64,000 nt of DNA from Calonectria ilicicola (GCA_020809705.1 CP085825.1:2108001-2172000), one strand, 5' to 3'; numbered from the stretch's first letter, positions 35,999 to 49,851 are shown. Translations and numbers: made by a program. The notes: a model not told the origin generated them from the letters alone.

Positions 35999-38900
35999 CT
36001 AATCCATTTCGACGTCCTCATTAGCGCTGGGTGGTACAATGCCCTCATCCATCCAACGACGGAAGTTCTTGTTCTGCTCCTGGACCTCCTCGGGGCTGAG
36101 GTCCTTCGTCCAGGCAGGGTTATGTACCCATTTCTCGAGAAGCTTGTTTTCGCGGTGGTTGGCGAGGGCACGAAGGAACTTGTCACGGCGCTCACGCTGG
36201 TCTCGTGTCTTGGCTTGGTCGTAGACAAAGTACTCTGAGGTGCCGGCTGCCCAGACCATCTTGGAACTCTTGAGGCAGATGCTGATAGCCAGATTCTCCT
36301 TATACGACACAGGCTTGGGAATGCTGTCGTCGTCTGAATCCGCATCTCCTGAAGGCATGTTGCGTGTGAGCACCGACTTCTGGAGCTTGGATCGGGGCAC
36401 TCCCTCGGTAGGTTCGACACGAATGAAAGATGAAATGTAATACTGCCAGCGCTCGCGGAGCTGCATTTCATCCATGTAAAACGTAGTCTCTTCACGCTGC
36501 AGCCACCGGACTGTCGCCTCAGACTTGACAGGGAACTGCAAACATGGTTAGCGTTATTAAGTCAACAACGTAAAATGTCTTCGACTTACCCAGCAGACGA
36601 CAAAAATGTCGCCATCCTTGACACATTTCTCAGCAAATTTTCGAGCACTGATCTCCGTCTGGTAGCTTGTCTCATCCTTCTCTCGGCTAGAAAGGTACTG
36701 TTTAATTAGATCGGGGGTCTTCTCCTTGGCATCAGTACTACTGCAAGTCAGTGCCAACCGGCAGAGCGTCTTAAGAAGATCTTGGATAGTGTAGACCTTC
36801 CATCCGGTCTTGAGATAGTAGTGTCTCATGACGTCCTGGAATCGGTTCTCATCCACATCACCAGTAATATACTCCTCGATCAGCTCAATTGTTCTAGGCC
36901 AGAAGGTCTCGGGGTCATCGTTAAGGTCGAAGAATTTCATGTGATTCTCCGTAAAGCCAATGTCTCGAGCAGGCTTGGCTTTGTTGATGCGATTGACTTC
37001 CCGTGCAACAATGTGTTTACTGTCCTTGAGATCTTGTAATCTTCTGTACAGAGTCTGGAAGATGCTGAAGAAGACGAACAGAGTCTGATTGCAGAAAAAG
37101 TTGTACCACGGACGAGCAAAGAAACCATCAGCCTTGAGCTCGCCGTCGGCATTCAATAGAGCATCGCTCTGTCCAACAACAACAGGCTTGGGAATGCTAG
37201 GCATCCAGCGTTCGTTGGAAAGATCGTGTCCTGCCGCATCTTCGGACGCGTCAGGCATTTCCTCTTCATTCGCTGAGGTGACATCAGGAGTAGTCTCCTT
37301 GCTTCCAGACGCCGCGCTGTCCTCCTTCTGGCCACGAGACTTGCTACCATTGCGGCCAGGGTCCAGAACCCCTCTAAGCAGATCTGCCTTCTTGCCGTTG
37401 CGGCGGCTGCGGCCATTGGTGAGTTCAGCGAGTGTGTGGTCCTCGATTTCTTCCTCGCCAGAGTCAGGCTGGAGTTTGGGAAGCTTATCGTGGATGTTTT
37501 CCTCTGGGATATCAAAGAACGCAGGGATGAACGTCTCATAGAATTCCAGGATACGCTCCTTCTCCTGGGTGCTGTGCTGACCACTGTGCAGGCCATATAG
37601 CATCATCAGACGCAGTAGATCAATAATGGTATCTTTGTCAGCAAAATCCCAAACAAACTGGTGCCGAGGAGCTTTGCCCTTGAGAGCCCGCTCTCGGCGT
37701 TGCTCTTCGTGTTTGGTCTTGACGACATCAACGAGATGCTTAGCTGTAAGATTTCTTTTGTCGTTTTGCTTGACAAGAATGCCCATGTGATCCAAACTCT
37801 TCAGGTACATGTTATCGGTCTGCGAATGCCAGACCTTCTCCCATTCACGCTGAGAAAATCGCCACTCCTCGTCCTTTTGTTTCATTCGAGCTAGAAGAAC
37901 AGGAACAACATCAAAGGGATGGCTGTACATATCGTTGACAACATCGATACCTCGATCACCATAGATCTTCTTGCACACACGTTTGAAAATAGAGGTGCTC
38001 TGACCGGCGAGCGCAGCAGGCATCTGGAAAGCCTCTCTCTCGGCGGCAGACATGGCGAGCATCTGTTGTGCAATCGGCTCCAAAAGCTGGATACACTTGA
38101 GGTTGATCTCAATATTGAAGTCATAGTCGTGACGCTCTTCTTCGATACGGTGTAAGCCCTCCTCAAACTGGTTCTTACGGTGGGCAACAAAGCCAGAGTC
38201 CTCAGAGGCCCAGGTAGGATGAGACGCCCACTCGTCATTCAGAACTGAGTTACAGAGTTCGTCGCGCCCACTGCAAGGCTTGAGTCGCTCCCGCTTAGGA
38301 AGAAGTCGGTAGCTGGGACCATATCCCCTGCAATTGCTGAGAGATACCTTGTCGGTTGGGGGCGCAGGGCGATTATCGATAATCACATCCTGGGTTTCAA
38401 CACCAACAAAGCTTTTCCAGAAGCTCATCAACTCAGGGTTAGCACCAATAAATTGTGCACCTTTATGAAATAAGGTATTCCTGTCAATGATGTTCTGGCT
38501 GAAGAGGTTGCAAAGCTTCAAGAACTCATTCATTGCAGATCGGTTTCCAAGGAACTTCTTGACGCGTTCAAAGAATGCGATCTCGTCCTGGTTTGAGGTA
38601 GACGAGGATCGCGGTGGGTACGGCTCAGGCATAACAGGGGTAAGTGTCGGTTCCACTGCAGAGCTATCACCTGCGGGTCGGGCAGCATGATTCAACTTAG
38701 GTCTCTTACTCCCATTCAAACTAGGAGGAGGGATTCGAGTAGCGATTGGCGTTTCAGCCAAAGGAGGCCCAGTGGGCGTAGACTGCTTGTCGGCACGTGG
38801 TCGCTTCTTAGTATCCTTGCTAGCACTTGCAGGTGGCGCAAAACTTCCGAGGGGTGGCATCTTCTGCCCATCTCTCAACCCAGGTTGGGGAGTATGGCTA

Positions 38901-41019
38901 GGACCTGTGGGCGTGCCCTCCTCCATGCGACCTGGCGTCGCCTTAGCTTGGCCGGCAGATTCTGGGAGGAATTGTTTAAAGTCTTCAAGCAGATCGGGCG
39001 CCGAGTTGAACAGGGTGGTGACCTGTGCATAGACGTCCTGGATGGGCTTCTGCTCTCTCTGGTATGTCTGGAGTATCTCAAGAAACTGCTTGTAGATCTC
39101 AGGCTTGTCCTGGAATCGGTTCTGTTAAAAGACGTTAGTCGAGGAGGGTTTTGGGATGCATGTTGCACGACATACCTTAATCTTGTTGACGTAACTAATG
39201 GCATGGTTGAACTCGACAGGACCTCGTCGCTCCATGTTTGCTTGGTTCGCTGCATTGCCGTTGACCGCAGGCTGACCCTGGGGGGTAGGAGTCAATGCCT
39301 GGCGAGTATTGGGCGCCTCACTGGAGGCTCCGTTGCCATGCGCGGCACCACGACCTCGCTGCTGAGACCCAGGAGCGGCGTCAAATCCAGAGTTTTGGGC
39401 AGCGGCCTGTACAAAGAGGCTGGCACCATTCTGTACGGGTGTACTGTATGCAGCTTCTGGGCTATCGATGCCGTGCTGCGGGCGTTGCTGCCACTGTCCA
39501 CCCCGCTCCTGAAATATTGGCTGACCGCCAGCGGGCCCATGGCCATCACCCTGACTACCACGGCCAGTAATTGACTGAACTGTGGTGCCCATAGGAGTTG
39601 TAACTCGGATCGTGTTCGGGTCGTTGCCAGCGCCGCACTCGATCCGGTACCCCGGGGGGAGGAAGGTGTTGAATCCTTGGATAAGATTCGGGTGCCCCGC
39701 GAAGAGCTCAGAGACGCGGTTGATAACACCCGGCGTGTCGATTCTATATTCGTCAATACACGCTCAACAAAAATCTGCACCTGTATATACGTACGCTTGG
39801 CTCTTGAAGTCTTTCATGATGTCGAGGAATCGGTTATAAACATCGGGCTGGTCGTGAAACTGAACTTTGACTTGATCGAGGTAGGTAAGGGCGTCCTGTT
39901 ACGCTATCAGTTAGCTATTTTCTTTTGAATTTTCTATCTTCACAGAGTCCATGCAGGTTAGCGGTACAATGTAGGCGTGGTAGTGGCACCACATAGCAGT
40001 ACTTCCACCACAAGAAAGAATCACGCCCTCTCCGCCCTGGCTAAAGACGCCCACCAGGTCTCCAGCGCTGAGCGGAATATCGAGGAGAAGATTGGGGTCC
40101 ATGGTTGTCAAGGGAGTGCTGGTTGGCGAATAAAAAATTCAACCGCGCAGTCCTTGGATGAAGTTGCAACGATGTGTTGCACCTCTCAACGAATTTTGAC
40201 CTCAAGCTATTGTTCAACTGATCCAATAGGTGGGATGAGAGTCAACAACTCAAACCAAACATAAGGGAAAACAGTCGCGTGAATCACTGTTGGCTTGCCA
40301 GCGTCGTGATCCTCTCCCATCTGCACCAACTGGCAGCCAGGTGCCACTAGCATTGGACAGGCCCAAGAACTTGCGAAGTGCAACGAAAATTGACATCAAC
40401 TTACATTAAGAATCGGCTGCTGGCCCTGGCTGATGCCGCCAGGCATCTGGTGAGCAGCGGAGGGCGCGCCGGGGAAAGGCGCACCTTGCTGGGCCCCTCG
40501 CTGACCCTCCTGAGGTTGCAACGGGCCGCCAAAAACGGCCACTGCCGCGCTACTCGTCACCGCCTGTGACGAGGGCGGAGCTGTTGTATTATGAGGCATC
40601 GGCGCAAACATTTGATGTTGTGAGTTGGCAGCGTGCGGTCCGCCGTGCGGAATCTGACGGTTGTGCTCGGTCTGTGGGCCGGGAAAGTTGGTCAGTGGGC
40701 CAGCGGGAGGCGCGCCGAGGGGAATCGGGGGGCCGTTGCCGTTGTGGTTCGCAAGCAGGCCGCCAGGACTATGAATCGCGCCAGGAATGCGCGAAGCTAC
40801 GGGCTGGTGAATGGGGATGGAGCCCGCGCTGCTGTGGTGAGGCGCCGATTGGTATCGGTCGCCGGATTCCCGGTCTCGCTCGCGCTCGCGCTGTTCTCGC
40901 TCTTGGTCTCTTCGAGCCATTTCTTCGTGTTGTTGGATGGCTCGGTGTCGCTCGTCCATTTCGCGATCTCGATCGTATCCTGCAGCGCTGCTGCCACCAT
41001 GAAGATTCTGGCTATTCAT
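35999..41019 (-). CDS. SIN3: SIN3 transcriptional corepressor scaffold
   Basis: Five minus-strand exons: 41019-40405, 39895-39795, 39743-39176, 39121-36590 and 36535-35999, giving 1450 residues. The N-terminal 205 residues are disordered, with an RERERDRE stretch and Pro/Gly/Gln-rich sequence. PAH1 starts at the exon 2 boundary ([13 protein letters not shown], about 206-270, ending [11 protein letters not shown]). PAH2 spans the exon 3/4 junction ([29 protein letters not shown], about 412-485) and PAH3 lies around 607-672 ([11 protein letters not shown]). The histone-deacetylase interaction domain follows ([21 protein letters not shown], about 685-800), then the conserved Sin3 C-terminal region. 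It scaffolds the Rpd3-type HDAC complex and binds repressors through the PAH domains. Intron 1 is 509 nt, unusually long here. A 295-codon open frame antisense to it is a shadow. Confidence 0.95.
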
Positions 41020-42633
41020 GCTAATCTGGCGGGGAGCTGGTCAGCCTAAACATCTAACAAAGCTCACAGAAGAAATTGGAAATTGGAGGGCGATGCGCGA
41101 CATCAAGCTAATACCAGGTATGGTTTGAAGGTAGAGTATTCAAGACAAGCTCTGTGGGTGGGTGGGAGATGAGATGGCTCGCAGCTCAGGAGAAAGTGAG
41201 GCAGGTCGCGACACAGGAAAAAAAGGACTTACACCGGATGGATGAGGCCAGCGCCAGCAAGTCTCTACATGGAGACGGGCGCTTCCAGGCCAGATGCAAA
41301 AGTCGTGACGATGGGGGCAAGATCAAAAACGGTGGCAACGAGGCGGGGGGCGTGATTCCAGTATTTCGTGCAAACTTGCGAAAGAGCTCCTCCGGCTCGG
41401 GTGACGAGAGATCTGGACGAAGATCGCACTGGGCTGGGAGCGCGGAACAGACCGCATCACGTGGTGATAAGCGGGCTTATCTCGGAGTGTAGCAGTCGCG
41501 GTCAACAGGAACCCTCTCTGTTTTTGGACCGGCAACCGGCGGCACTAAATTTCCCCAGCCACATGGCCGACGTCGGCTGGAGCAGCGCAACGAATAGCTT
41601 CCCAGGTAACTGTCATGTTTCTATATTTGGCAATTACTCAATATACACTATATACAGCAAGTTATCTCGGATTCTCTCCCCCACGACACTATCTTTTAGT
41701 CTTTTCCCTACCGCAATTGCCTTATATATCGCGTCACTCAGAACAGCAGGATCCCACCTAACACGAGACGGTGGAGCCATCGTTGGAAATGCTGACGGCC
41801 TCATAGGACAATCTATCACCGGTCGCCGAGCTCTAAACTATCTATTTTAGGCAATCAAGCAAGGCCCAAATCCCAAGAACAGATTATATAGAGTTTTTTT
41901 CGATATAGTCGTAAAGATGCTTGAGGTATCAGTCGATAATCTCAAAACACATTCACCTCTTATTCATATTCAGGATATTGTTTCCCCACTTCAATTACAA
42001 ACTTACGCCTTACCCGAGGCTTAAACCGAACGTGGCAAAGCCAACCGTCTTCCGAAACAAGATATTCCAGGTCTAATAACAAATATATTCCAAGCAAGAG
42101 GAGAAAAAACTAGGAGATAAATACTCTTTTTATATCTCATACGGGATGAAAACCACAGTTACTAATTCTACCTCTCGAAGACATCGACATTTGCAGACAA
42201 TGGTGTAAAATGGATATCTTAAGTGATAGGTATGAATATATATGTACTGTACAGCCATTACCGCTATTCCACGCCGAGACTTTTTTTCAATTCATTCCCC
42301 AACGCCTCGTACAATGCACACCATTACACCGATACACACATGAAATATATCTTTATGAGCAAATAGTGTTCTTGTCCCTTATATTCGGAGCCCGCCAACT
42401 CCAGAATAAGCATGTCTCTCTTTGTCCCCCCTTCCACGTTATTCTCGAGCTGTTTGAGCTCATCGAGACCAAGGTGGCAGAAGTTTGAACTCCACCCTCT
42501 TCACTCTTACCCAGAATCAACGGCTGACACAGATCTTTTTTTCTGTTCAGCAGACATCGGGATCTCATTATATAACCTTGCCTAATAATGCTTTCATTCT
42601 TCATTGCGCACCCCCAACTTCACTCACTTGGTT
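41020..42633. other. Intergenic, SIN3 promoter to TAF2 3' flank
   Basis: 1.6 kb between two same-strand genes. The SIN3-proximal half is of mixed composition. About 41840-42360 is clearly AT-rich with no long open frame. No RNA gene or repeat recognised. Confidence 0.55.
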
Positions 42634-45600
42634 CTAAGGAGCGGGAGGCTTTGGCTGGGGGGGCTTCCTGATAATTTTAATCTTTGGTCTCACGGAACCA
42701 GTACTTGCTGGAGTGGATGGCGCAGGGCTTGCCAATTTGGCCTTCGGTGTCGAGGATGAATGCGTGTTCAACGAAATCTTAGAACTCGATTTTGAGACGT
42801 GTGGAGTAGCCAGCGGTCCGCCAGGTAAAGGTTTCCTCGACCCATGTTCGCCTGAGGGCAGGGGCTTGCGGGCAGGTTTGGCGGTGATAGACTCTTTGAC
42901 AGATGAGGACGAATCCTTAGCAGGTCCAGACGGGAGGGAGGTCCTTCCATTAGAACTATGTTTGCTATACTGGCCTAGGATCAAGGCGAGACGCTTTGTA
43001 TCCCTTGTCTTCAGAGTGACCATGCGCCGTTTCTTTCGCTCCGCAATACCTTCCGAGCCAAGCGGTTTGTCTACCTTGGGTCTCTTGGGGGCAGGTGAGG
43101 GGTGATGTTCCTCCTTGTCGGGGCGAGACCGCTTGATCGACGAAGCTAGAGGATCAGATGGGCGAGAATGCTTCGATGTTGATGAAGAGACGCTAGGTTG
43201 TCGTGAAATGGCTGGGGATGCTACTATGGTATCTCTGTCCGAAGGCGGTTGAGATGAAGGGCGAGATAAAGGTCGAGGAGTTGATGATTTATGGGTATTG
43301 ATCTTAATTGATGATGTTCTTGGTAGAGGAATAGGCCGTTTCGGTTCGGCTGGTGTAGCCGGTGCCGGCGCCGGAACTGCGACTGGTGCAGGGACAACAA
43401 CGACTGGCTTTGGTGCTGGTGCTGGAGCTGGAACTGGAACTGGAGCTGGTGCGGGCTGGACAATAGGCTGCTTTGGCTTGGTCTTGTAGTAAGACTTGAA
43501 CAAAACAGTAAGCTAGAAAATTGATTGTTAGTTGAATCCACTGCATGTTGAATTTACATCTTCTCACCTTGTTAGCAAGTTGCTGGGCTGGCCGCTCAGC
43601 CTTCCAAGCCTTTGGTAGGTTGACTGTAACCACCCAGTCGCTTGCTTCCTCAAACATCATTGCCGCCAAATCAAGCATACTCTCCAACTCAGCTCGGCCT
43701 AAACCAGGGTGGTCCAGTGCCTTGCGCATCGCTGTGCTATAGTGCCGGTCATCCGATCCGTAGGTTTCTTCCATCTCCTTTCGAAGAGCCTTCAGGGCCG
43801 CATCCAAATTTTCCTTCCTGGCAAACTTCTCTTTTCGGGCCTCAATTTCTTGGGCACTATCTTGGACAAGCAAAAGTGGGTCAGCTTCGTCTGCCGGCGG
43901 CTCGCTCTTAACGGCCTTAGAATGCTCTCCAAACGCAATAGCAGCAAGTCCATAAGCCGCAGCGTCAATAAGCTTGCTACGGACAAAGGGCGATGCATCT
44001 GTAGTGAGAGAGTAAATCAGGAACGTGAAGACAGTCGAATCCATCATAGCTCCAAGATCAATCAAAGCCTCAAATGCCTTGATCCGGATAAGGTCTCGGG
44101 TGCCATCAAGAAGATACTGGCCAAAGTCCAGATAACTCTTAGGAATAACATCAGCCTTCATCAATCGCCGCTTTGCCTCTAAGCCAGCTATTGTCCAGAT
44201 GTTCTGGTAAGAATTGGTCCATTCGTCACGTCTGAGAACGCGTTCAATCTGCTCCATCGCCTTCTCGAGAAATTGTTTTTCATCTTCACTCGGCACCTTG
44301 TTTTGTCGAGCATACCACTCGTCTTGCTTTGAGGGGATGAGCGATTCGGCAAGGCACTCAACTAGAAGGGCAATGTAAAAGTGATCCGAAAATGGATTGT
44401 CCTCGTTGTTGTTGAATAGAAGCTGGTCAAGAATAAATTGCCTTGCATCGAGCGGACATTTATATGTGTTTGCATCTCTGACCTGTGCAATAGCCCGAAT
44501 AATGGCACAACGGACATTGTACTGCTTCTTGTCCGAGAAATCGTTTGGCTTCGGTTGACTCGACTCGCTATGACAAAACATCTCGGAAAAGGCCTTCATC
44601 AGTTGCCGCAAGCCAAGCATTGGAATGTCCTTAATGTTGGCTTGCCGAGGTAAGGCAGCTGCAGCCATGGTTCGAATGCCGTGAAAGTAACGTCGGTCAA
44701 TAAGCGTTCGCACAAGAAACCCTGAAGCGATGGGATGAAGCGGGCCCTGTGTGAGATACAACATAGCATCCTGCTGAGCCACCACGTCTCTATCTTGTTG
44801 AAGTTGAGAGACATACATGTAAGGCTCAAGAGTGCGCTTCATATCACAGGCCCATTCAAAATCAGCGTCCACACGAATCCACTCATAAGACTCTTGGTCC
44901 ATCTTTCTCTCCGTATCGGGGTCCCAGTCAATAAGCTCCCACTCTTTTTGTTCTTCGGGGGTTTGGAGAACATCTCCTAAACAATAGAGAAGAGTGTCAT
45001 CCAAATTTTCTGCGTCCATACTGGCACCAACATTTTGCTTCTCTTTCATCCGGCGAGTCCGTTTTAGCCGCTTGTACTTAGTGTTGTAGGGAATCTCAAA
45101 CTTGGTGGATCGTGCGGCATCTTCCCGGATCTCAAGTATATGCTCATATGGTGTTCCATCCGCTTCATGGATTCGAACTGTCATGGGACCAGTAAATAGT
45201 GGTTGTACTTCTCCAAGTTCAACACCAGAGCGACGTTCCTTGATGACTCTTAAAAAGTCTGACTTTGCCAGCTCAGCCTTCTTAACTGTCTGGGATTGGA
45301 TTTGGTTCAAGGTCAACTCAACACAAAGCCTCTTTTTGTTGAACTTGGCCTTCACATCAAAACGAGGACAGCCAGAACCTCTTACCCACTCTTGCCAGAA
45401 CTTCTCCAGCCGGGACCTACCCCCCTTCTCGCAGATAGTCCTAAATTTTTCCGTATCCAAAATAGTTGACTTGTCAGAACTTTCGATCTGAACTTTTGTC
45501 AAAAGCTTCTGTAAAATCCTTGTCAAGCCGTGCCCGCCAGAAGTCTTGATGAGTCTCTTGTCCAAAATGAAAAAGACAACTGGGGCCTTCAAGGTCATAA

Positions 45601-47200
45601 ATTCCATCTCAAACTCACCCAGATGGAGAATGGGTCCAAGATCAAAAAGACTTGGCCGATCAATGTCAACCTCAACGAGCCTATCAGACATAGTCTTCAT
45701 TCGGAACCTGTATTCGTTGTTACCGCACAGGCGCTTCATGAATAGATCTGTCATGTAGTGCGCGATGCCAATGACGAGCCACAGATCGTTACGAGTGTTG
45801 GGTATCATATTGATGCCGATCCACTGGCTGGCTAATGTGTAGACAATCTTTTTCGTCACATCAATTTCGGTATCTGTGATGTCCTCTGGGAAAAGTAATC
45901 GGTTGCTGATAAAGGCCATCGAGTACAACGACACAGTATCTTCAACAATATCATCGACAAACACTACCTTGAAGTTGCCAAATGGATATCTAGCAAAGGT
46001 ATATGTAAAGAAGTCCGCGGCCATTGTAAGAGCCGCAGAAGTGTTTCTCACCCAATCTTGGCGATGTGGTAGGCAATAGGCGTGAACTTTCAGGGCATTC
46101 ATGCCCAGCTTCACTTCATCCTCCTCAGTACGGAACTCTGACGAAAGATCAATGTGCTCGAATGGGCCGACGGCAAATCCAAGCTTCTGAACAGAAACCT
46201 TCTTTTCAGGCTCAAACGTCATTATCTTCTTATGGTCGTCATTTGGGTCTACAGTTTCCTCCATGAGGAATCCTGAGCATACCACCGACATCTCTCGAAG
46301 CTTATCTTCTTCGGCAAGATGATGAGTTCGCTCTTGTTCATCGATCTGCATCTTGTCTGAGTTGTTTCCGTTGTGCTGCGTGGCCAAGGCCTGCTGAAGA
46401 GCATCACCCAGTGTTCGAGGGTACTTGATAGATATCTTCCAGTCGCAGCGTGACCCATGATCATCTACACAGGGGAAGATACAAGATGCAGTTCCAGGGT
46501 TGATAGAGTGGCGTGTGTACATGTGAGTGAACCTGTTGTCCAGAGGATCGACTCCGACAAAATGCACGCCATCGCGAGGGTTTGTGTTGGTGAAGGGGAT
46601 TGAGAGCTTATATTGCTTGTTAGCCTGTTCTCCCGTATTCAGACCTGTTGATTTTCGAATGATGAGCCTTGGGCGCTCCTGCTCTGCTTTTCCACGCAAG
46701 TTTATCTTGAGTGAACCATAGACCGGTGTGCAGCCCTCGAATTCTCTATTTTCGGCGGCGACATCCTCTTTTCGGCTGTGAAACACGGATCGTGCTCGTA
46801 TTCGACGCAGGTCATGATGCTCAGCCCTCCATATCCAACCTTTTGGATGGGAGAGTTTGTCGTATGGATCAGTGTAAACGGCTGTCGTTTTGCGTCTTGG
46901 GCCTTCGGCGATTTCGCCGTTGACCTCACGCAACTCGGTCACAAAGATGTTGTCGGTATCTATCTCGCAGTTTGCAGCGTCAAGAGCAATCTCTTCGATC
47001 TTGTCGTTAAAAGTCGCTAGGATGACGTCGGTTGTGCCTTCGATGCGCTTCTCTCGAAAGTTGATCTCAAGATTCACCTCCTGCTTGATGACGAAATATT
47101 CGAGAACAGGTGTATCATGTATGGGCGGCAGGCCATCGTCCAGGGCCAAGAGCGAATGGGTTTGCTCCACGGCAACCTGCGACGGAGCGTCGGTAGCCAT
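42634..47200 (-). CDS. TAF2: TFIID subunit TAF2
   Basis: Two minus-strand exons, 47200-43568 and 43512-42634, separated by a 55-nt intron, give 1503 residues. The N-terminal half is an M1-aminopeptidase-like fold: a long beta domain with FPCVDDHGSRCDWKISI at the substrate-side region. The usual HExxH zinc motif is absent; the equivalent segment reads LASQWIGINMIPN followed by LWLVIGIAHYMTDLF, so it is non-catalytic, as known for TAF2. ARM-like helical repeats fill the second half of exon 1. Exon 2 codes a low-complexity tail of about 290 residues: Pro/Ala/Val repeats, then Ser/Lys-rich and basic patches. TAF2 contacts the Initiator element with TAF1 in TFIID. Start is the first ATG (MATDAPSQV). 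SAS4 lies next upstream on the same strand and SIN3 next downstream. Confidence 0.95.
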
Positions 47201-48172
47201 GACAGCAGTTGGAACAAGGTCGAGACGAAAAGAAAGGCCGACTGGCCCCGGCGGAGTAGATGCTTATGGATGCCGCATGGAGGAGGGTTCGAAATCGATG
47301 TCGCGTGATCGCAAGTACGGTAAGGTGCTCCTAATTGATACTAGGAGCAGCGTCAGATTCGGGCCGCGGGCGTAGTCATGCCCCTTCTTCGTCGAGCGCA
47401 CTGGTTCGCTGTCGTTCTTGTTCGGTCGAGGGCGGTTAGGAGGCTGGTGGCTGCCAAAGGAGAATGCAAGATATGAAAAGAATGTAGCGGGATGCGCGGA
47501 AGAAGCTAGATGCGCGCGCCCCTGAGGGAAAAAAGCTGGAGCAGCCGTAAATCTTTTTGCTCTATGCCTCTGTGCACCTTGGCGGAGCGGGAAGGCAGAC
47601 GAGGTCGGTCGCGGTTTGCATGCGCGTTGGGAGCTATCGTGCACGGACCAGGTGAGGCTCGACTCAAGCAGCGCAGCTTTCCACAGCCTTGCTCTAGGTC
47701 AAGGTATCCATCGCGCGCCTCATCCACTTAGACCCAAGCATCCAACCTGTCACCCACCACCGCCGCCGCCAATTTGCCACGTAACACGGGCCAGCAACAC
47801 CAATATGGCTACTCAGAACCGGTTTCGCTATTATGGGTACAGCCAGTCTACTTTATTCTATCACTGGGCTTAGTCCACGCCAACAGCAATGACGGCCATC
47901 ATGCAGTGCTTGATTCAATAGGTATCTAATCCGACATGGGGTAAAACACCACACGTTTTGACGTAGAAAGCACGATTTCGAGAACAAGACACACGTATGT
48001 ACTTAATATCGGAACTACTACAAGTTGTATACAGTTCATCTCCACAAATTCTGCCGCTTCCAAGATGGCCAAGTACCTCAAACGCCATTCCAAACAGAAA
48101 ATAACCCTTTCATGCCCTCTGTTGTTATCCCTTTACTGTTGTTACAGACAGCATATCCATACTAATGTGGTA
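47201..48172. other. Intergenic, TAF2 promoter and SAS4 3' flank
   Basis: 972 nt. The TAF2-proximal half has short GC-rich shadow frames. A 22-codon ORF begins with ATG at 47804 (MATQNRFRYYGYSQS) but has no family match or supporting exon chain. Nothing else recognised. Confidence 0.5.
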
Positions 48173-49851
48173 TCAGTTCTTACTACCGCGCCTGTCTCGA
48201 CGCTTTCTCCTTTCCCTGGCCTTCATGGTCTCACTATCTCGATATTCTTCCGGCAAAGCAAAATCAAGTTGGGGTATCTCGGGTATCACATGTCCCCATG
48301 CCATGACCTTCCTTCCTGCCCGCCTATGGCGGTTTAACGCACCATCACGTTCATATTTCTTAGAGAAGAAAGATTTGAACTCTTTGGGTGGCTCTGGCGG
48401 CTTGGGGGGCTTGAGGAGCTTGGGAGGCACTGCTTTGGGTGCTAGTGTTTTGGACGCTAGCACTTTAGTCACAGGCACTTTGGATCCTGTCGGTTTAGGC
48501 GCCGAGGCTTTTGCAGATGGCTGAGGTGTTGGCCTCCGCTTCTTGGAGTTCTTAGTTGACGGCTTGGATCGGGCTATTGCTTCTTCGCGGAGCTGTTTTG
48601 CCGGTGATTCTGAGTCACTGTTTTCGCCTTGGCGCAACTCGTCATCTTGCTCGTCCTCATCCGTCTTTGCCGAACCAGCTTCTTCATCCTCAGCCCGTTC
48701 AGCGAGGGCCTTTTCTTTCTCGTGCTTGCGGCGCCTCTCCTCCAGAATCCAATTGCGGAACTTATCAAGGATTGCTTGGCATCCCTTGATGAAATGATCC
48801 CTGGCAGGCTCAAAAGCCTTTTTCTTGGTTTCAGTGATTCCGCTCACACCCATAACCCTAAGCCAATCATGACCTTGGAGTCCTTCCAGAAGCCTGATGA
48901 TTTGGTCTTTTTCATGTTGGGCACGTCCCTTTTCGGTGTTCCGTATCGACCGCTCATGCCTCTCTGCCCGTCTATGGATGGGCTGGAACAACTTATCTGG
49001 AAGGGGATCTTCGAGGGCCTTGTTCTTAAACTGAGCCTCTAGAAAGCTAAAATCGATGCGTTGTGCATCAAACAAATCACTAAACAGAGCATCACCATAG
49101 CCTCGTGCAAGGTATTGGTCAGTGTGCTGGTGGGGTCGAAGCGCCGCGCGTTGTGGGTTCCCAACAGCGCGTTTGGAGTCAGCGTCGACGACCACAATCG
49201 GCGTGTCGACATTCAAAAGATCTAATAATCGGTCAATAAATGCAAAGGTGGGGAGATATTGGTTGGACAAGTGATGGGGAGTTTTTTTTTTTTTATATAC
49301 GTACGCTGCTCTTTGGGGTCATTTCCAATAACCTCATCATACTCGGGAAAGTATGCGGAGAGCTCGCTTTTAAATCTCGTGGCTTCTTGGGAGCGGAGTT
49401 TGCGTCCTTGGTCTCGTGTGTCGCTAGGCTGCGGCTGAAGCCGGTCCAGCTCGTGTTTGATGCCATTTATCACCTTTGCTTGGTGTTTCGTCAGGCTCGG
49501 ATCGTCTTTCGGGGCTTGAGTCGCTACGGGAAGCGGCGCTAGTGTCTTGGTCGTAGGAGGAGGCGGGTTGACTGTCGCTACAGCGGGTCGCGGGCGCGGT
49601 GCAGAAGCAGGTGGCACTTTGACCGCGTCGCTCAGGTTCTGCGAGCCTTTGGCGAGGATCTCGACGGCGATCCGGGCCCTCTTGGGTTTTATTACGTCGA
49701 ACTCGTGGTCTGGAGCTTCAAGCGCCCGCTTGTTGCGGCTGCTGGGCGGGTGGAAAAGCCCTGCGCTGGCGGTCGGGGGCGTCAGGTGATGGCCGTGGTG
49801 GTGCGGGTGAAGACCCTCAGCGCGCCGTGTGGAGCGGGTGACGGAGGCCAT
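48173..49851 (-). CDS. SAS4: SAS4-domain protein (histone acetyltransferase complex subunit)
   Basis: Two minus-strand exons, 49851-49305 and 49221-48173, across an 83-nt intron that holds a T/A homopolymer near the donor, give 531 residues. The N-terminal third is disordered and Pro/Ala-rich, with a basic KPKRAR patch. The SAS4 domain lies in exon 2, about residues 240-340: a helix with IHRRAERHERSIRNTEKGRAQHEKDQ, then LLEGLQGHDWLRVMGVSG and FEPARDHFIKGCQAILDKF. These are the diagnostic core of the family. After it come a Glu/Asp-rich stretch, a Lys/Pro-rich linker and a conserved C-terminus with GRKVMAWGHVIPEIPQLDFALPEEYR. In yeast, Sas4 links Sas2 (H4K16 acetyltransferase) and Sas5. The role in filamentous fungi is inferred from this. 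Confidence 0.87.

Noticed and set aside
38687..39574. 295-codon ATG-initiated frame antisense to SIN3
   Set aside because: It runs across a SIN3 intron and two exons. Composition is that of a codon-bias shadow, with no domain.
41368..41850. 160-codon plus-strand frame near the SIN3 promoter
   Set aside because: No motif; the latter half is AT-rich intergenic-type sequence with a chance open frame.
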